Of a DNA stretch of 64,000 nucleotides, positions 29,431-39,630 are shown in pieces. The stretch comes from Diadophis punctatus similis (lineage: Eukaryota; Chordata; Lepidosauria; Squamata; Dipsadidae): the NCBI GenBank assembly GCA_023053685.1, contig JALIGW010000016.1:15042973-15106972 (forward strand). The letters run 5' to 3'. The notes beneath the pieces are model-generated. The model saw only the letters and a list, made by a program, of their open reading frames with translations. It was not told the origin of the DNA and searched no databases. The translations under genes were made by a program, and so were the position numbers. Within the stretch, counting starts at the first letter, position 1; each line of letters starts with the position of its first letter.

Positions 29431-30433
29431 GGCAACTCTGTAGGCTGTGTTTGAGTTCAAGTTTGGCTGAGCCTTGCTGGGTGATGGTGTAATGAAAGGG
29501 CTTTGGGCAATTCCTAATATGGCTCTGTCTGAAGGAGGTAGATCTTTGTTATGTAGAATAGACTGGTCCAGGCTATTAACAAAGGTGGGGAGGGATGAGT
29601 GAGCTGGGCCATTCCTTGATGGCACATTGACAAAGGTGAGGGCTACTAGGAGTGAGTCTTTTTCCTGCCTAAAAGCAGGTTTCTCCATTTCTCAGCCAGG
29701 GATATTCTATATAATATTCTGCCTTTTTAAATATTTCCTAGGATATTTCATTTTTCTAGGAGAGGGGTGGGTGCTAACTTCCTACAAAATCTTAAATCGC
29801 ACAAATCTTAAAAGAGTCCCGTCCTTCCAAACTCCCCTTTTTGTTCAAATCCAAACCAGGGCCATCCTATTTATCATTCTGGATGAGCCAAAACCAATCA
29901 GATGCTGCCATCTGTTGGCAAAGCTCGGTTAGTTGTGCAGATATCTAAATCCCAGTTTTAAAAAATCGTGCAGTATTATTTTGTGACAAAACGCGAACAA
30001 AATTTGGCACACCACATGGGAGCAGCAGAGTCCATGAGAACGAGATTGCAGCATTCAAAGGAAAAAAAAGGTGGAGTATTAAAAAAAAAACTTTATTCAG
30101 TTTATAGGGTGTTGCCTGATTTTGTAGGAAGCCCACCCCCCCCCAAGAATGAAATGTTTTGGGAAATATTAAAAAGTCAGGATAAAACCTTTTCCCTAAA
30201 GGAGAAATTTAAAAAATCTTAAGGGAGGCAGAAACCAGCCCGTTTCCCTGCCCCAAGCAGAAACTGAGGAGGCCAGATTTACAAATGCAGATTTGGTAAT
30301 CCATTCAGAAAGACTGAGTCAAGACAGAAACTCAGATAAGCAACAAACGAAAGGTTGACAAAATTAGCTCAGACAAACACCTAAGATTTGCATTTCCTCT
30401 TTTGCCTACAGAGCCAGCCATGACCCCTACATG
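29431..30433. other. no recognisable feature
   Basis: Intergenic DNA between the two promoters. No repeat family identified. Confidence 0.45.
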
Positions 30434-31044
30434 ATGTTCGTCTATCCTGTTCGAAGAGGACCTTGACATCTATCATTCACGGGAATTGGGGGGGGGATGT
30501 CAAGACTTGCGCGTGAATTGGATTAAAGTGAGGGAGAGGTGTGCATAGTCAGCCTCACTCTCTCTTCCCAGATTCCATCTTGCTCCAAATAGCAGGACAA
30601 GAGTCGAGACAGTTGGAGATAGGCTGGGCGCAGTGGTTGACCAGGGCGTCTTTCGTGTCTTGCCGTGCTCTTAGTGTACCACATCACTTGCAGAGACGGC
30701 CTTCATGACCGTTGTCCTATTCTAGTAGGTTTCATCTGCTCAGTCCGCCAAAATCTGTCTTCACATGCTCGGGATAGACAAATCCCTATCTCACCGAAGG
30801 TCAATGACCCAACGGCTACTCTCAACCTGGTTTAGCTAGCCTGTCGAAGCTGTTGCCCGGGGTGTGGCCGCTGCACATGCTACAAGCTGCTAGAGCCACA
30901 GGTGAGAGCTGAGTGACAGGTGGGGACCAAAGGTGAACGAGCTCCCCTAAAAGCTGCCCTAAAATGAGCTGCCGTAAAAGGACACGACATGCCCCTACAC
31001 CAGAGGTGCTACCCCTCCCTGCGCACCCCATACAACCCAAGTTA
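30434..31044 (-). mobile_element. X retroposon, uninterrupted copy
   Basis: Inverted counterpart of 19867-21262 without the L2 insertion. It shows the intact junction 'ccaattcacgcgcaagtcttg' in reverse. Flanked by an imperfect repeat of about 13 bp, 'gacc(c/t)ctacat'. Confidence 0.7.
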
Positions 31045-31083
31045 CGACCTCTACATAACCCCTTAATGACCCCCATAGGAATC

Positions 31084-31331
31084 TGACAACAGCCAATAGA
31101 ATATTAAATGACATGTTCTTGCACAGGAACAGGAAGCTCAAAAACAAAGCCCAAAGAAGGTATAAAACCCACTCACTCTCAACTCCATTTGGTCAGCTGT
31201 CCCTGAATGACATGTGGTTGGTGGTTCTGCTTCATCAATAAAGAGAACTTTTCTTTCCAATCAGTCTCCAGCCTCCATTTTATCTCCAGTGCCTTTCCCC
31301 GGCTTGGACCTGGACCTGGATATTTCTTCCA
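31084..31331 (+). mobile_element. LTR-like sequence
   Basis: TATA box 'ggtataaaaccc', then 'aataaagagaac' about 75 bases later, then an end in 'cttccaaca'. This is the U3-R-U5 arrangement of a retroviral-type LTR. Start and target duplication not resolved. Confidence 0.4.
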
Positions 31332-31850
31332 ACAATTCCAAAGTGATTTGGGGTGGGTTAGAAGAAAAGCAATCAAAATGCAGTTCAATTAAGTTATAAA
31401 AAGGAGCAAAGGAATAAAACACAAGGAACAAAGGCCAAGAATAGATGGGGAGTCTAGCTAACATCACCCACACTTCCTGATTTGTTCACTAAGGGCCCAC
31501 TCACTCCAAGTGAAGCCTGGAAAAGCATCCAGATGTTTAAGGAGGTTCAGAAGTGGGTGCCAAATGGATCTCAGGGTGAACCTTATTTTGGAGGGCAAGC
31601 ACTGTGACAAGGAAAGACTTCCGGCATTCTGATCTATGACATTTGTTAATGGAAGGGAACTATAGTATACCAACCCGGTCAGTTGTGCAGGGACCAAGGA
31701 AGATAAACAGCCCTTCAAATAAACCCCATGGCTTTACAGGGCTTTACAGGTGAATTGGACCCACAAGCATACAAGAAACCAGTGCAATTTGGGGAATAGA
31801 AGCTTCTTGGATGGGAAGCTAAAATGTTTTCAAAGACAAAAAAAAAATAA
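31332..31850. other. no recognisable feature
   Basis: No domain-bearing frame or repeat recognised. Confidence 0.45.
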
Positions 31851-31852
31851 GA

Positions 31853-31922
31853 AAGTCCAGTTGCCTTTTGGAAAAAGTACCTTTGGGGACAACCATGATC
31901 TGGATGATTGAGAATCTCCATA
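31853..31922 (+). mobile_element. Penelope-like right-end fragment
   Basis: 'ttttggaaaaagtacctttg' to 'gagaatctccatag', matching the right end of 51790-52258. Confidence 0.55.
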
Positions 31923-31926
31923 GATA

Positions 31927-32316
31927 CAGGTAGACCTCAACTTACGATCACAACTGAGCCCAAAATGTATGTTGCTAAATGAGAAATGTGTTAAGTGAGT
32001 GTTGCCCACAACTTTACTTGCCACGGTTGTTAAGGGAACCCCTGCAGTTGTTAAGTTAGTAACACGGTTGTTAAGTGACTCTGCCTTCCCCATTAACTCT
32101 GCTTGTCAGAAGGTCTCAAAAGGAGGTCGCGTGACCCCAGGACACTGCAACCGTCATAAATGTGAGTCAGTTGTCAAGCATCTGAATTTTGATCACGTGA
32201 CCCTGGGGATGCTGCACTGGTCGTAAGTATGAAAAATTGTCATAAGTCACTTTTCTCAGTGCCATTGTAACTTTGAATGGTCATTAAATGAACGGTTGTA
32301 AGTTGAGGACTACCTG
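31927..32316 (+). mobile_element. Tg MITE, full length
   Basis: 390 bp, TA on both sides, both termini intact. A good reference copy of the family. Confidence 0.9.
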
Positions 32317-32352
32317 TACTGTGAAGCAGAAGTACTGCCCGAGCATACTGAG

Positions 32353-33022
32353 CAGTAGTGGGATTCAATTTTTTTAACTACCGGTTCTGTGGGCGTGGCT
32401 TGGTGGGCGTGGCATGGCTTGGTAGGTGTGGCTTGGTGGGCATGGCGTGGCTTGGTGGGCGTAGCTTTGTGGGCGTATCAGGGGAAAGATACTGCAAAAT
32501 CTCCATTCCCACCCTACTCCAGGGGAAGGATACTGCAAAATCTCCATTCCCTCTGTACTCCAGGGGAAGGTTACTGCAAAATCTCCATTCCCACCCTACT
32601 CCAGGGGAAGGATACTGCAAAATCTCCATTCCTACCCCACTCCAGGGGAAGGATACTGCAAAATCTCCATTCCCTCCCCACTCTAGGGGAAGGATACTGC
32701 AAAATCTCCATTCCCTCCCCACTCCAGGGGAAGGATACTGCAAAATCTCCATTCCCTCCCCACTCCAGGGGAAGGATACTGCAAAATCTCCATTCCCTCC
32801 CCACTCCAGGGGAAGGATACTGCAAAATCTCCATTCCCTCCCCACTCCAGGGGAAGGTTACTGCAAAATCCCCATTTCCTCCTGATCAGCTGGGACTCGG
32901 GAGGCAGAGAATAGATGGCGGCGGGGTCAGTCAGAGGTGGTATTTACCGGTTCTCCGAACTACTCAAAATTTCCGCTACCGGTTCTCCAGAACTGGTCAG
33001 AAGCTGCTGAAACCCACCTGTG
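32353..33022. mobile_element. hAT-II element expanded by an internal minisatellite
   Basis: Exact 8-bp duplication atactgag (32345-32352, 33023-33030). The ends match the family of 25923-26124, but the interior holds ten units of a 41-bp repeat. Confidence 0.9.
32480..32883. repeat. 41-bp minisatellite, about 10 copies
   Basis: Units start at 32480, 32521, 32562, 32603, 32644, 32685, 32726, 32767, 32808 and 32849 (last partial). Period exactly 41, not a multiple of 3; ten units give long false frames on both strands. Confidence 0.95.
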
Positions 33023-33115
33023 ATACTGAGGCATACTGAGGCATGGCCTTCAGTTTCTGAAGGCCATTTTGAACCAGTTGAAGCTTCTGGGAAGTCTTCT
33101 TCAAGGGCCGCCCCT

Positions 33116-33450
33116 CAGAGGTGGGATCCTGCCGGTGCGGTTAATCGCTGAGTTCGGCGCAGAGCCAAAGACGCTGCTCCCGTTCGTGGAGCGGGAGCTT
33201 TCCCCGGGCGCTTTCCCCGCCCGCATGGATGCCGCCAATTGCGTTCTTTTGCCCTCTGCGCATGCCCAAAGCGTTCCGCATGTGCAGAGGGCAAAAGAAC
33301 GCAATTGGTGGCATCCATGCGGGCGGGGAAAGCGCCCGGGGAAAGCGAACGGGAGCAGCGTCTTTGGCTCTGCGCCGAACGCAGTGCCGAACTCTGCGCC
33401 GAACTCAGCAATTAACCACACTGGCAATCAGAGGCAGGAACCCACCTCTG
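33116..33450. mobile_element. hAT-II foldback MITE, 335 bp
   Basis: Exact 8-bp duplication ccgcccct (33108-33115, 33451-33458). Nearly full-length inverted arms meeting around 'gcgcatgcccaaagcg'. Confidence 0.9.
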
Positions 33451-33689
33451 CCGCCCCTTGTACAGCACATTGCAGTGGTTGAGCTGCAAGATAATTTGGG
33501 CATGAAAGTGAGTGGCCTCCTGATCCAGGAAAAGGTATAATTGGTGCACCAGATATTCATCTGTAAGGTCCCCCTTGGCTAAGCTGCTACATGCTCTTTT
33601 GAGCAGGAGCTGTGAGTCCAGGAAGACTCCAGCTTGTGCATCACTCTCGAATGGAAAAGTGCCACCCTAACCATGATTCAATGGAATAT

Positions 33690-33846
33690 CCGCAGATCTT
33701 TGTGTGCGCCTTTGTGTCAATGTTGACTCCTAACAACCACCCGGACAAGTCCCTGCAGCTTCTTGGCAAGATTTTGGGTATGGCTTGCATTGTATTCTTT
33801 CCATGGCTGAGAGAGAATAAGTGGCCCAAGGCCACCCAGCTAGCTT
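33690..33846 (-). mobile_element. SINE-B fragment
   Basis: 'ggacaagtccctgcagcttc' and 'gcccaaggccacccagctag' are SINE-B internal motifs in reverse. Confidence 0.6.
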
Positions 33847-33848
33847 TC

Positions 33849-33852
33849 ACTA

Positions 33853-33932
<80 letters not shown>
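33849..33932. repeat. (ATAG)n microsatellite
   Basis: About 20 pure tetranucleotide units. Confidence 0.95.
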
Positions 33933-34385
33933 CTGGATGGATGTTTACTCTTGGCTGATCTCAGAAGCTGAATCAGAGCTCTGCACTAGTGCTTCAACGC
34001 CCCACAGTTGTAGACTAGCCTTATAATTTTAAAAATAGCCCAAATGTCAGCAGTAGCAAATTCCTTCCCTATTATTGTCAAAGTAAACAAGTTGAACCTC
34101 ACACAGGACTGTGCACAAGAACCTGCTTAACTTGTATAATTGTTTACCTTTCCTACATTTTTCTACCAACTTACTTGTTCTGTCTGACTGGTTCATTTGT
34201 TAGCCTGCAGCAATCTGTTGCTACCAAGAATAGTTTATATGCATGCTGTTATTAGACTGTGACTGCAACTTCTATTGCCAAGACAGAAATGAGTGACAAG
34301 AATGTTTGCCTTATTACTTGCAGGGGAATAATATTAGGTTCACCTTATCAAAAGAACAGCACTGTCCTTTCTGTTGTCATCCAGA
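33933..34385. other. no recognisable feature
   Basis: Single-copy-looking intergenic DNA. Confidence 0.5.
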
Positions 34386-34393
34386 GCTTACAG

Positions 34394-34528
34394 CAGAGGT
34401 CTTCAAACTTGGCAACTTTAAGACTTGTGGACTTCAACTCCCAGAATTCTCCAGCCAGCATAGCTGGCTGAAGAATTCAGGAAGTTGAAGTCCACAAGTC
34501 TTAAAGTTGCCAAGTTTGGGGAATCCTG
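34394..34528. mobile_element. hAT-I palindromic MITE, 135 bp
   Basis: Exact 8-bp duplication gcttacag (34386-34393, 34529-34536). Arms of about 65 bp. Confidence 0.9.
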
Positions 34529-34607
34529 GCTTACAGTAAGAGAAAAAAGGAACTAAAGCAGTGGAAGAGAAGGACCTTTGATCTCCATCTACAGGTAGTC
34601 CTCAACT

Positions 34608-34612
<5 letters not shown>

Positions 34613-34662
<50 letters not shown>
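34613..34662. repeat. (AATC)n microsatellite
   Basis: About 12 units directly adjoining a reversed CR1 3' end. Confidence 0.9.
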
Positions 34663-34663
<1 letters not shown>

Positions 34664-35431
34664 GAATAGAACTGGAAGGGAATTTGGAGGTCTTCTAGTC
34701 CAACCCCTGCTCAAGCAGGAGATCCTATACTATTTCAGACAAGGGGCGGTTCATTTTTTTCTTAAAAACCTCCAGTGATGAAACACCGACAACTTCGGGA
34801 GGCAAGTTGTTTCACTGCTTAATTGTCCTCAATGTCAGGAAGTTTCTCTTTAATTCCAGGTTGCTTCTCTCCTTTATTTATTTATTTATTTAATAGATTT
34901 GTATGCCGCCCAACTCCCAATGGGACTCTCGGTGGCTCACAGCATATTAAATACAAAATCTACAAAGCTGTTAAAAGATTTAAGAACAAAATTAAAACAA
35001 TATAAACAATTAAAACATTTAAAAGCATTTAAAAAACCACAATTTAAAAACCCCATAATTCACTCATGGGGCCAAGAATCATTGGCCCCAGGCCTGTCGG
35101 CAAAGCCATGTTTTTAATGCTTTTCTGAAGGCTGGCAGGGTGGGAATTATGCGGATCTCGGGGGGTAGTGTATTCCAGAGAGCCGGTGCCGCCACAGAGA
35201 AGGCCCTCGTTCGCGGGCCCGCCAGCCGACATTGTTTGGCTGACGGGACCACCAACAGACCAACTCTGTGGGCTCTAATCGGTCTTAGGGAGGTGTGTTG
35301 GAGAAGGCAATCGGTCTTAGGGAGGTAAACTGGTCCTAAGCCATGTAGGGCTTTAAAGGTAATCACCAACACCTTGATTAATTTCCATCCATTGTTTCTT
35401 GTCCTGCCTTCTGGTGCTTTGCAAAATAATA
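34664..35431 (-). mobile_element. CR1 LINE 3' end split by L2
   Basis: Parts 34664-34874 and 35372-35431 are contiguous in the CR1 sequence seen at 27411-27948. Confidence 0.75.
34875..35371 (-). mobile_element. L2-like LINE 3' end inside CR1
   Basis: (TTTA)n tail at left. The minus frame encodes 'KALHGLGPVYL', 'RAFSVAAPALWNTLPPEIR' and 'KALKTWL'. Short duplication cctt on both sides. Confidence 0.8.
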
Positions 35432-35835
35432 CAATCCTTCGTTTAGGGACCATTCAAAGATACAATGGCACTGAAAAAAATGACGGACCCCACACTTTGG
35501 GACCGTTGCAGCATCCCCTTGGACGTGTGATCAAAATTGGGGCACTTAGCAACCAGCACGTATTTACATGGATCGCAGTAAATACTCCGGGTGATGTGAT
35601 TGTCATTTGCAATCTATCCAGCTGATGTCCGACAAACAAAGTCAATGGCGGAAGCCAGATTCGCTTAACAACTCTGCGATTCACTTAGTAACTCAGTAAT
35701 TGGCTTAAAGACCACGGCAAAAAAGATTGCAAAATTGGGCATGACTCACTTAACTGCTTTGTTTAGTAATCAAAATCCTTGTCCCAATTGTGGCAAGATA
35801 GCTCGTAAAATGGGGCAAAACTCACTTAACATAAT

Positions 35836-36100
35836 AAGAGCCGAGGTGGCGCAGCGGTTAGAGTGGGGTACTGCAGGCCACTTTAGCTGACTATGATCCG
35901 CAAGTCAGTGGTTCAAATCTCACCGGCTCAAGGTTGACTCAGCCTTCCATCCTTCCGAGGTCGGTAAAATGAGGACCCAGATTGTTGGGGGCAATATAAA
36001 TATACATTGCTTACTGGTGTAAACCGCTTAGAGAGTGCTTGCACTGTGAGGCGGTATATAAATGTCACTAATAAATAAATAAATAAATAAATAAATAAAC
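35836..36100 (+). mobile_element. SINE-A, (AAAT)n-tailed variant
   Basis: Same variant as 6574-6830, also inside a Tg element. Confidence 0.85.
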
Positions 36101-36152
36101 AAATGACGGAAATTTTGGGCTCAATTGTGGTCATACATCGAGGACTACTTCC

Positions 36153-36658
36153 ATTGGCCTCTCCCCATTATGTGCTGAAAGAATGTCAAAGCAGTGTTTT
36201 TTTTCCCTGGAGCCAATAACGTGATTCTTATTGCCGATTTCAAAAACGGTTAAGGAAACTTAAAAGCAAGCCATAGCATTATTATTACCTGCTCCAGCTG
36301 TTGATGCGAGTAGAATGGCAAATGCTTATATTTGAGAAACCTGGTGTGTTTGCCTTGAGAACACAAGGAACTTTGTGTGCTTATAGACTATAGCAGGATT
36401 TAATGGAGAGGAAGAACAAATAATGACATTACCTCTGGCTTTAAAGATTGGCTCCTGCTTTGGAAAAGTCACTTATTTAGTGTTAAACTCACTTACATTT
36501 CTTTAATTCCCTGTCTTCTTCTTCTCACCTTGTCTTCATCCACTTTTGCTCGGTTTATTTTTAGATCCACCTGAACTAGACTGAAAAGGGATACAGAAAA
36601 CTCTAATGTCTAAAGTTTTGCAATTGTTCTATTTCTTTTGTTGTTGTTTTCCTTGTTT
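36153..36658. other. no recognisable feature
   Basis: AT-rich intergenic DNA. Confidence 0.5.
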
Positions 36659-36666
36659 CCCTATTC

Positions 36667-37237
36667 CAGTGCTTCTCAAAAAGTGGGGCGGGGCACCCTG
36701 GGGGGGGCCGGAGCGATGTCAGGGGGGGCGCATGACCCCGGGGAACGTGCTTTTTTTTGCCGCAGGGAGTAGGGTTTTTTTGCACCGAACAATAGCACAC
36801 AGCACAGAGCAGGAGATATGAAGTGCAGATAACAAACCCTTAAGAGACACCGTGGAAAAATATTTAACAGGGATGAAAAGAAAGGAGGAGAGAGACGGAG
36901 ATAATGAGACAAACATAAGTCTCCCGAAAGCTAAGACGAGGAAATATGATAAAGCGTATGTAGCGCTTGGCTTCACTGTGACTACGGTGGGAGGCGAGGA
37001 AAGACCGATATGTTTACTGTGTCTAAAAATGTTGGCAGTGGACAGCATGAAGTCAAATAAATTAAGGCATCACTTAAACACATTACACCCCAATCACGCT
37101 GATAAGCCGCTTGAGTTTTTTCAGCGAAAACGTGCCGAATATTGCAAACAATCGTCCCGGCGGAGAGTTGGGGGCGCGCGAAATGTTTATTTTTTCCTAG
37201 GGGGGGGGGCGTAACAAAAAATAATTGAGAAGCACTG
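36667..37237 (+). mobile_element. hAT-I element retaining a BED zinc-finger frame
   Basis: Exact 8-bp duplication ccctattc (36659-36666, 37238-37245). Termini CAGTGCTTCTCAA and TTGAGAAGCACTG. 571 bp, so the DDE catalytic core of a transposase is gone; only its N-terminal DNA-binding part is left. Confidence 0.9.
36852..37214 (+). pseudogene. truncated hAT transposase, BED-type zinc finger
   Basis: A 120-codon open frame. 'KYDKAYVALGFTVTTVGGEE' is followed by C-x2-C ('CLLCLKML') and H-type ligands in 'LRHHLNTLHPNH', the layout of a BED finger as found in hAT transposases and the ZBED-type genes derived from them. Then 'KPLEFFQRKRAEYCKQ', after which the frame runs into the element's 3' terminal region. 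No host promoter or splice sites seen. Inference: a deletion derivative, possibly still able to make a DNA-binding peptide. Confidence 0.75.
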
Positions 37238-37265
37238 CCCTATTCCAAGCCTAGATAGCTCTATA

Positions 37266-37385
37266 CAGGTAGTCCTCGACTTACAACAATTCATTTAGTG
37301 ATCGTTCAAAGTTACAACGGCACTGAAAAAAGTGACCGTTTTTCACTCTTATGACCGTTGTAGCAGCCTCATGGTCCTTTTGATT
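37266..37385 (-). mobile_element. Tg MITE fragment
   Basis: Left 120 bases from CAGGTAGTCCTCGACTTAC; truncated. Confidence 0.75.
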
Positions 37386-37480
37386 TACACGCACTTGCCC
37401 ATCGCTCATGCAGCCCAGTTTCAAAGAGGCCGCAGCGCCCCGGTAGTGGGCCACGGCCCTGGGTTGGAGATCCCTGACTT

Positions 37481-37660
37481 AAATTTCCTGACAGTTAGAA
37501 CAATTAATCAGTGGAACAACTTGCCTCCAGAAGTTGTGAATGCTCCAACACTGGAAGTTTTTAAGAAGATGTTGGATAACCATTTGTCTGAAGTGGTGTA
37601 GGGTTTCCTGCCTAAGCAGGGGGTTGGACTAGTAGACCTCCAAGGTCCCTTCCAACTCTG
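37481..37660 (+). mobile_element. CR1 LINE 3' end
   Basis: Encodes 'TINQWNNLPPEVVNAPTLEV' and ends 'ccttccaactctg', running into (TATTC)n. Confidence 0.85.
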
Positions 37661-37738
37661 TTATTCTATTCTATTCTATTCTATTCTATTCTATTCTATT
37701 CTATTCTATTCTATTCTATTCTATTCTATTCTATTCTA
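37661..37738. repeat. (TATTC)n microsatellite seeded at a CR1 3' end
   Basis: About 15 units. The complement is (AATAG)n, the motif reported to be seeded by snake CR1/L3 ('Snake1') elements. Confidence 0.9.
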
Positions 37739-38560
37739 GAGTTGGAATCTGGAGGTCATTGGCTAGAGAAATCTGCTGTATTCATATCTGAGGAGATAAC
37801 TGGTGTTTTGCTAATCTACAACTTGTTTTTTTTTACTTTGGTAGACTAAGAAATTTCAGGGTTAAATGTTAAATAAAGTAATACTCCAGCGATAAGACGC
37901 TTCCCTGACCCTCTAGTCTTCTACACATAAGAATGTTAATGGTATGGGTTTTAACTTGGCACAATCAATATTTTAATTATCTTGTCTGTTGTTTGGACTG
38001 ACATTGTATAAGTAATGTGTAGGCCAGTATTTTAAGTCATTCAACATAGCCTGTAAATTGACAAGAATTGAGCTGGACTGTGGATTTTTTTCTTCTTATA
38101 TTGTGAAGAAAAGACAGTAGATAATGTGCATCTCTGCTAACAGTTTGTTGGAGGGAAAGGGAAACCATGTTTTGACATCTGAAAGGAATTTAGAGGAGAC
38201 ATTAGGATGTGAATTTAAATTATATGGGAGAAGAACATTGGTAAAAATAAGTATCTGGGTGTGTGGTCTTCAAATCCACTTGAGTTTCAGATCTTTCCTC
38301 AAAGAGAAAACTCAGAAGTTGGTTAACATTTTGTACATTCACTGAACTGTAGTTTACTAATGAATAGAATTGCACAGAATGGAAAACCCTAACAAGCTGA
38401 GATGGCTAAGTTTGCACATCCTACTACGCCCAAGCCAAATTGAATTATAATTTGTGTGAATCTCTGCCCTAAAAATGTAATTTTTTGTCTGTATGAAGAA
38501 TAAAATTGTCTTTATGAAGAATACAATTTTCCCTGTCTCTCTGCTGCCCTCAAGCGGTGG
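37739..38560. other. single-copy DNA upstream of SLC36A4
   Basis: No repeats recognised. Distal promoter region by position. Confidence 0.5.
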
Positions 38561-38576
38561 ACTCGATTTAGCATCT

Positions 38577-38592
38577 CCCCCCCCCCCCCCCC
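38577..38592. repeat. C16 homopolymer
   Basis: Sixteen consecutive C, about 285 bases upstream of the SLC36A4 start codon. Confidence 0.95.
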
Positions 38593-38739
38593 AAAGAAGA
38601 CACTCCCCAACTTGGGGCTCCCAGATCTGCTGGAAGTCCCATAATCCTCCCCCTGTTGAAAGGCCCTAGATGGGATGATAACCACCTCCTCTGCCCTTCT
38701 AGCACTTAGCATATCTATGATATCGAGGGCGAGGACTAC

Positions 38740-38876
38740 AGAACCGCACACTGTGCAGTACTGTATAGCTAGCAGCAAGTGCCGGGCATCCTTGAGCCGC
38801 GCAGGCGCGGTTATTCCTTTGGCGCTCGGGCTCCACATTGGCGGAAGGGAGAGGAAGGTACCATAGAGACGGCGCG
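38740..38876 (+). promoter_or_regulatory. SLC36A4: SLC36A4 promoter, CpG-rich
   Basis: A CpG-rich stretch directly upstream of the ATG contains an NRF1-like 'gccgcgcaggcgcgg', an inverted CCAAT box (ATTGG near 38836) and an ETS-like 'ggcggaag'. TATA-less, housekeeping style. Start site not defined. Confidence 0.65.
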
Positions 38877-38904
38877 ATGGGGACGCCGGCCAGAGAAGAA
38901 TTAG
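38877..38904 (+). CDS. SLC36A4: SLC36A4 exon 1 (coding start)
   Basis: ATG in good context (G at -3 and +4) opens 'MGTPAREEL' plus one base, then donor g|gtaccg. The Arg-Glu-Glu-Leu end and the phase (one base, completed to Asp by exon 2) agree with the N-terminus of vertebrate SLC36A4. The match is short; promoter context and phase carry most of the weight. Confidence 0.7.
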
Positions 38905-38936
38905 GTACCGTACTTGGCAAACGGATTCTCGCGAGT

Positions 38937-38954
38937 GGGGGGGGGGGGGGGGGG
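38937..38954. repeat. G18 homopolymer in intron 1, 33 bases after the exon 1 donor
   Basis: Eighteen consecutive G on the coding strand, followed by more G-rich sequence to about 38990. Confidence 0.95.
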
Positions 38955-38989
38955 AGGCTAGACGTGGAGGTGGGGAGCGGGCGGTGGGT

Positions 38990-39202
38990 CCTAAAGAAAA
39001 ACGAGGAGGGCTTTCTTATTATTTTTATTTCTTTTTTACTCCCTTATCGGGGTTTTGAGGGTTCCCCCGTGAGGTTATTGTAGCCCAGGGTTTGCAAAAT
39101 CGGGGGGACGAATCGGGCTTGCAAAAGATGGTTTGCAGAACCATCTTTGCAAGGCGCGCCCGGTGCAAAACGGGCACCGCTTTTAGACGAGGCGCAGGTC
39201 GC
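38990..39202. other. no recognisable feature
   Basis: Start of SLC36A4 intron 1. Confidence 0.5.
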
Positions 39203-39630
39203 TGTGCAATAGAGAAGAGCAACCAAGACGATTAGGGGACTGGAGGCTAAAACATACGATGAACGGTTGCAAGAACTGGGCATGGCTGGTCTAGGGAAGA
39301 GAAGGACCAGGGGAGACATGATAGCAGTGTTCCAATATTTGAGGGGCTGCCACAGAGAGGAGGGGGTCAAGCTATTGTCCAAAGCACCCGAAGGACAGAC
39401 AAGGAATAATGGATGGAAACCCAAGGAGAGATTCAGCCTGGAAATAAGGAGAAATATTCTGACCGTGAGAGCCATCAACAAATGGAACAGAAGTTGCCTT
39501 CAGAAGTTGTGGGAGCTTCATCACTGGCGGCTTTCAAGAAGAGACTGGACTGCCATCTGTCAGAAATAGTGTAGGGTCTCCTGCTTGGGCTGCATGACCT
39601 ACAAAGTCCCTTCCAACTCTGTTAATCTGT
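39203..39630 (+). mobile_element. CR1 LINE 3' end
   Basis: Readable in pieces: 'RRTRGDMIAVFQYLRGC', then frameshifted 'WNRSCLQKLWELHHW'-type reading. Ends 'ccttccaactctgttaatctg'. More diverged subfamily than 27411. Confidence 0.8.

Larger units (their letters stand above)
34592..36152 (-). mobile_element. Tg MITE carrying CR1, L2 and SINE-A insertions
   Basis: The left 20 bases (CAGGTAGTCCTCAACTTTC) are followed by insertions. The Tg body resumes at about 35432-35835 and 36101-36152. At least three later insertions lie inside it. Confidence 0.7.

Noticed and set aside
29152..29688. 178-codon minus frame as DEUP1 first exon (starts MEKP)
   Set aside because: No donor in the required phase near the start, no coiled-coil character, and a better promoter-exon pair exists at 18.8-19.4 kb.
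32480..32883. CRISPR array
   Set aside because: Units are head-to-tail without variable spacers, inside a hAT element of a eukaryotic genome.
32358..33039. 175- to 216-codon frames with repeated 'KSPFPPHSRG'-like units
   Set aside because: They are translations of the 41-bp minisatellite, open in several frames on both strands at once.
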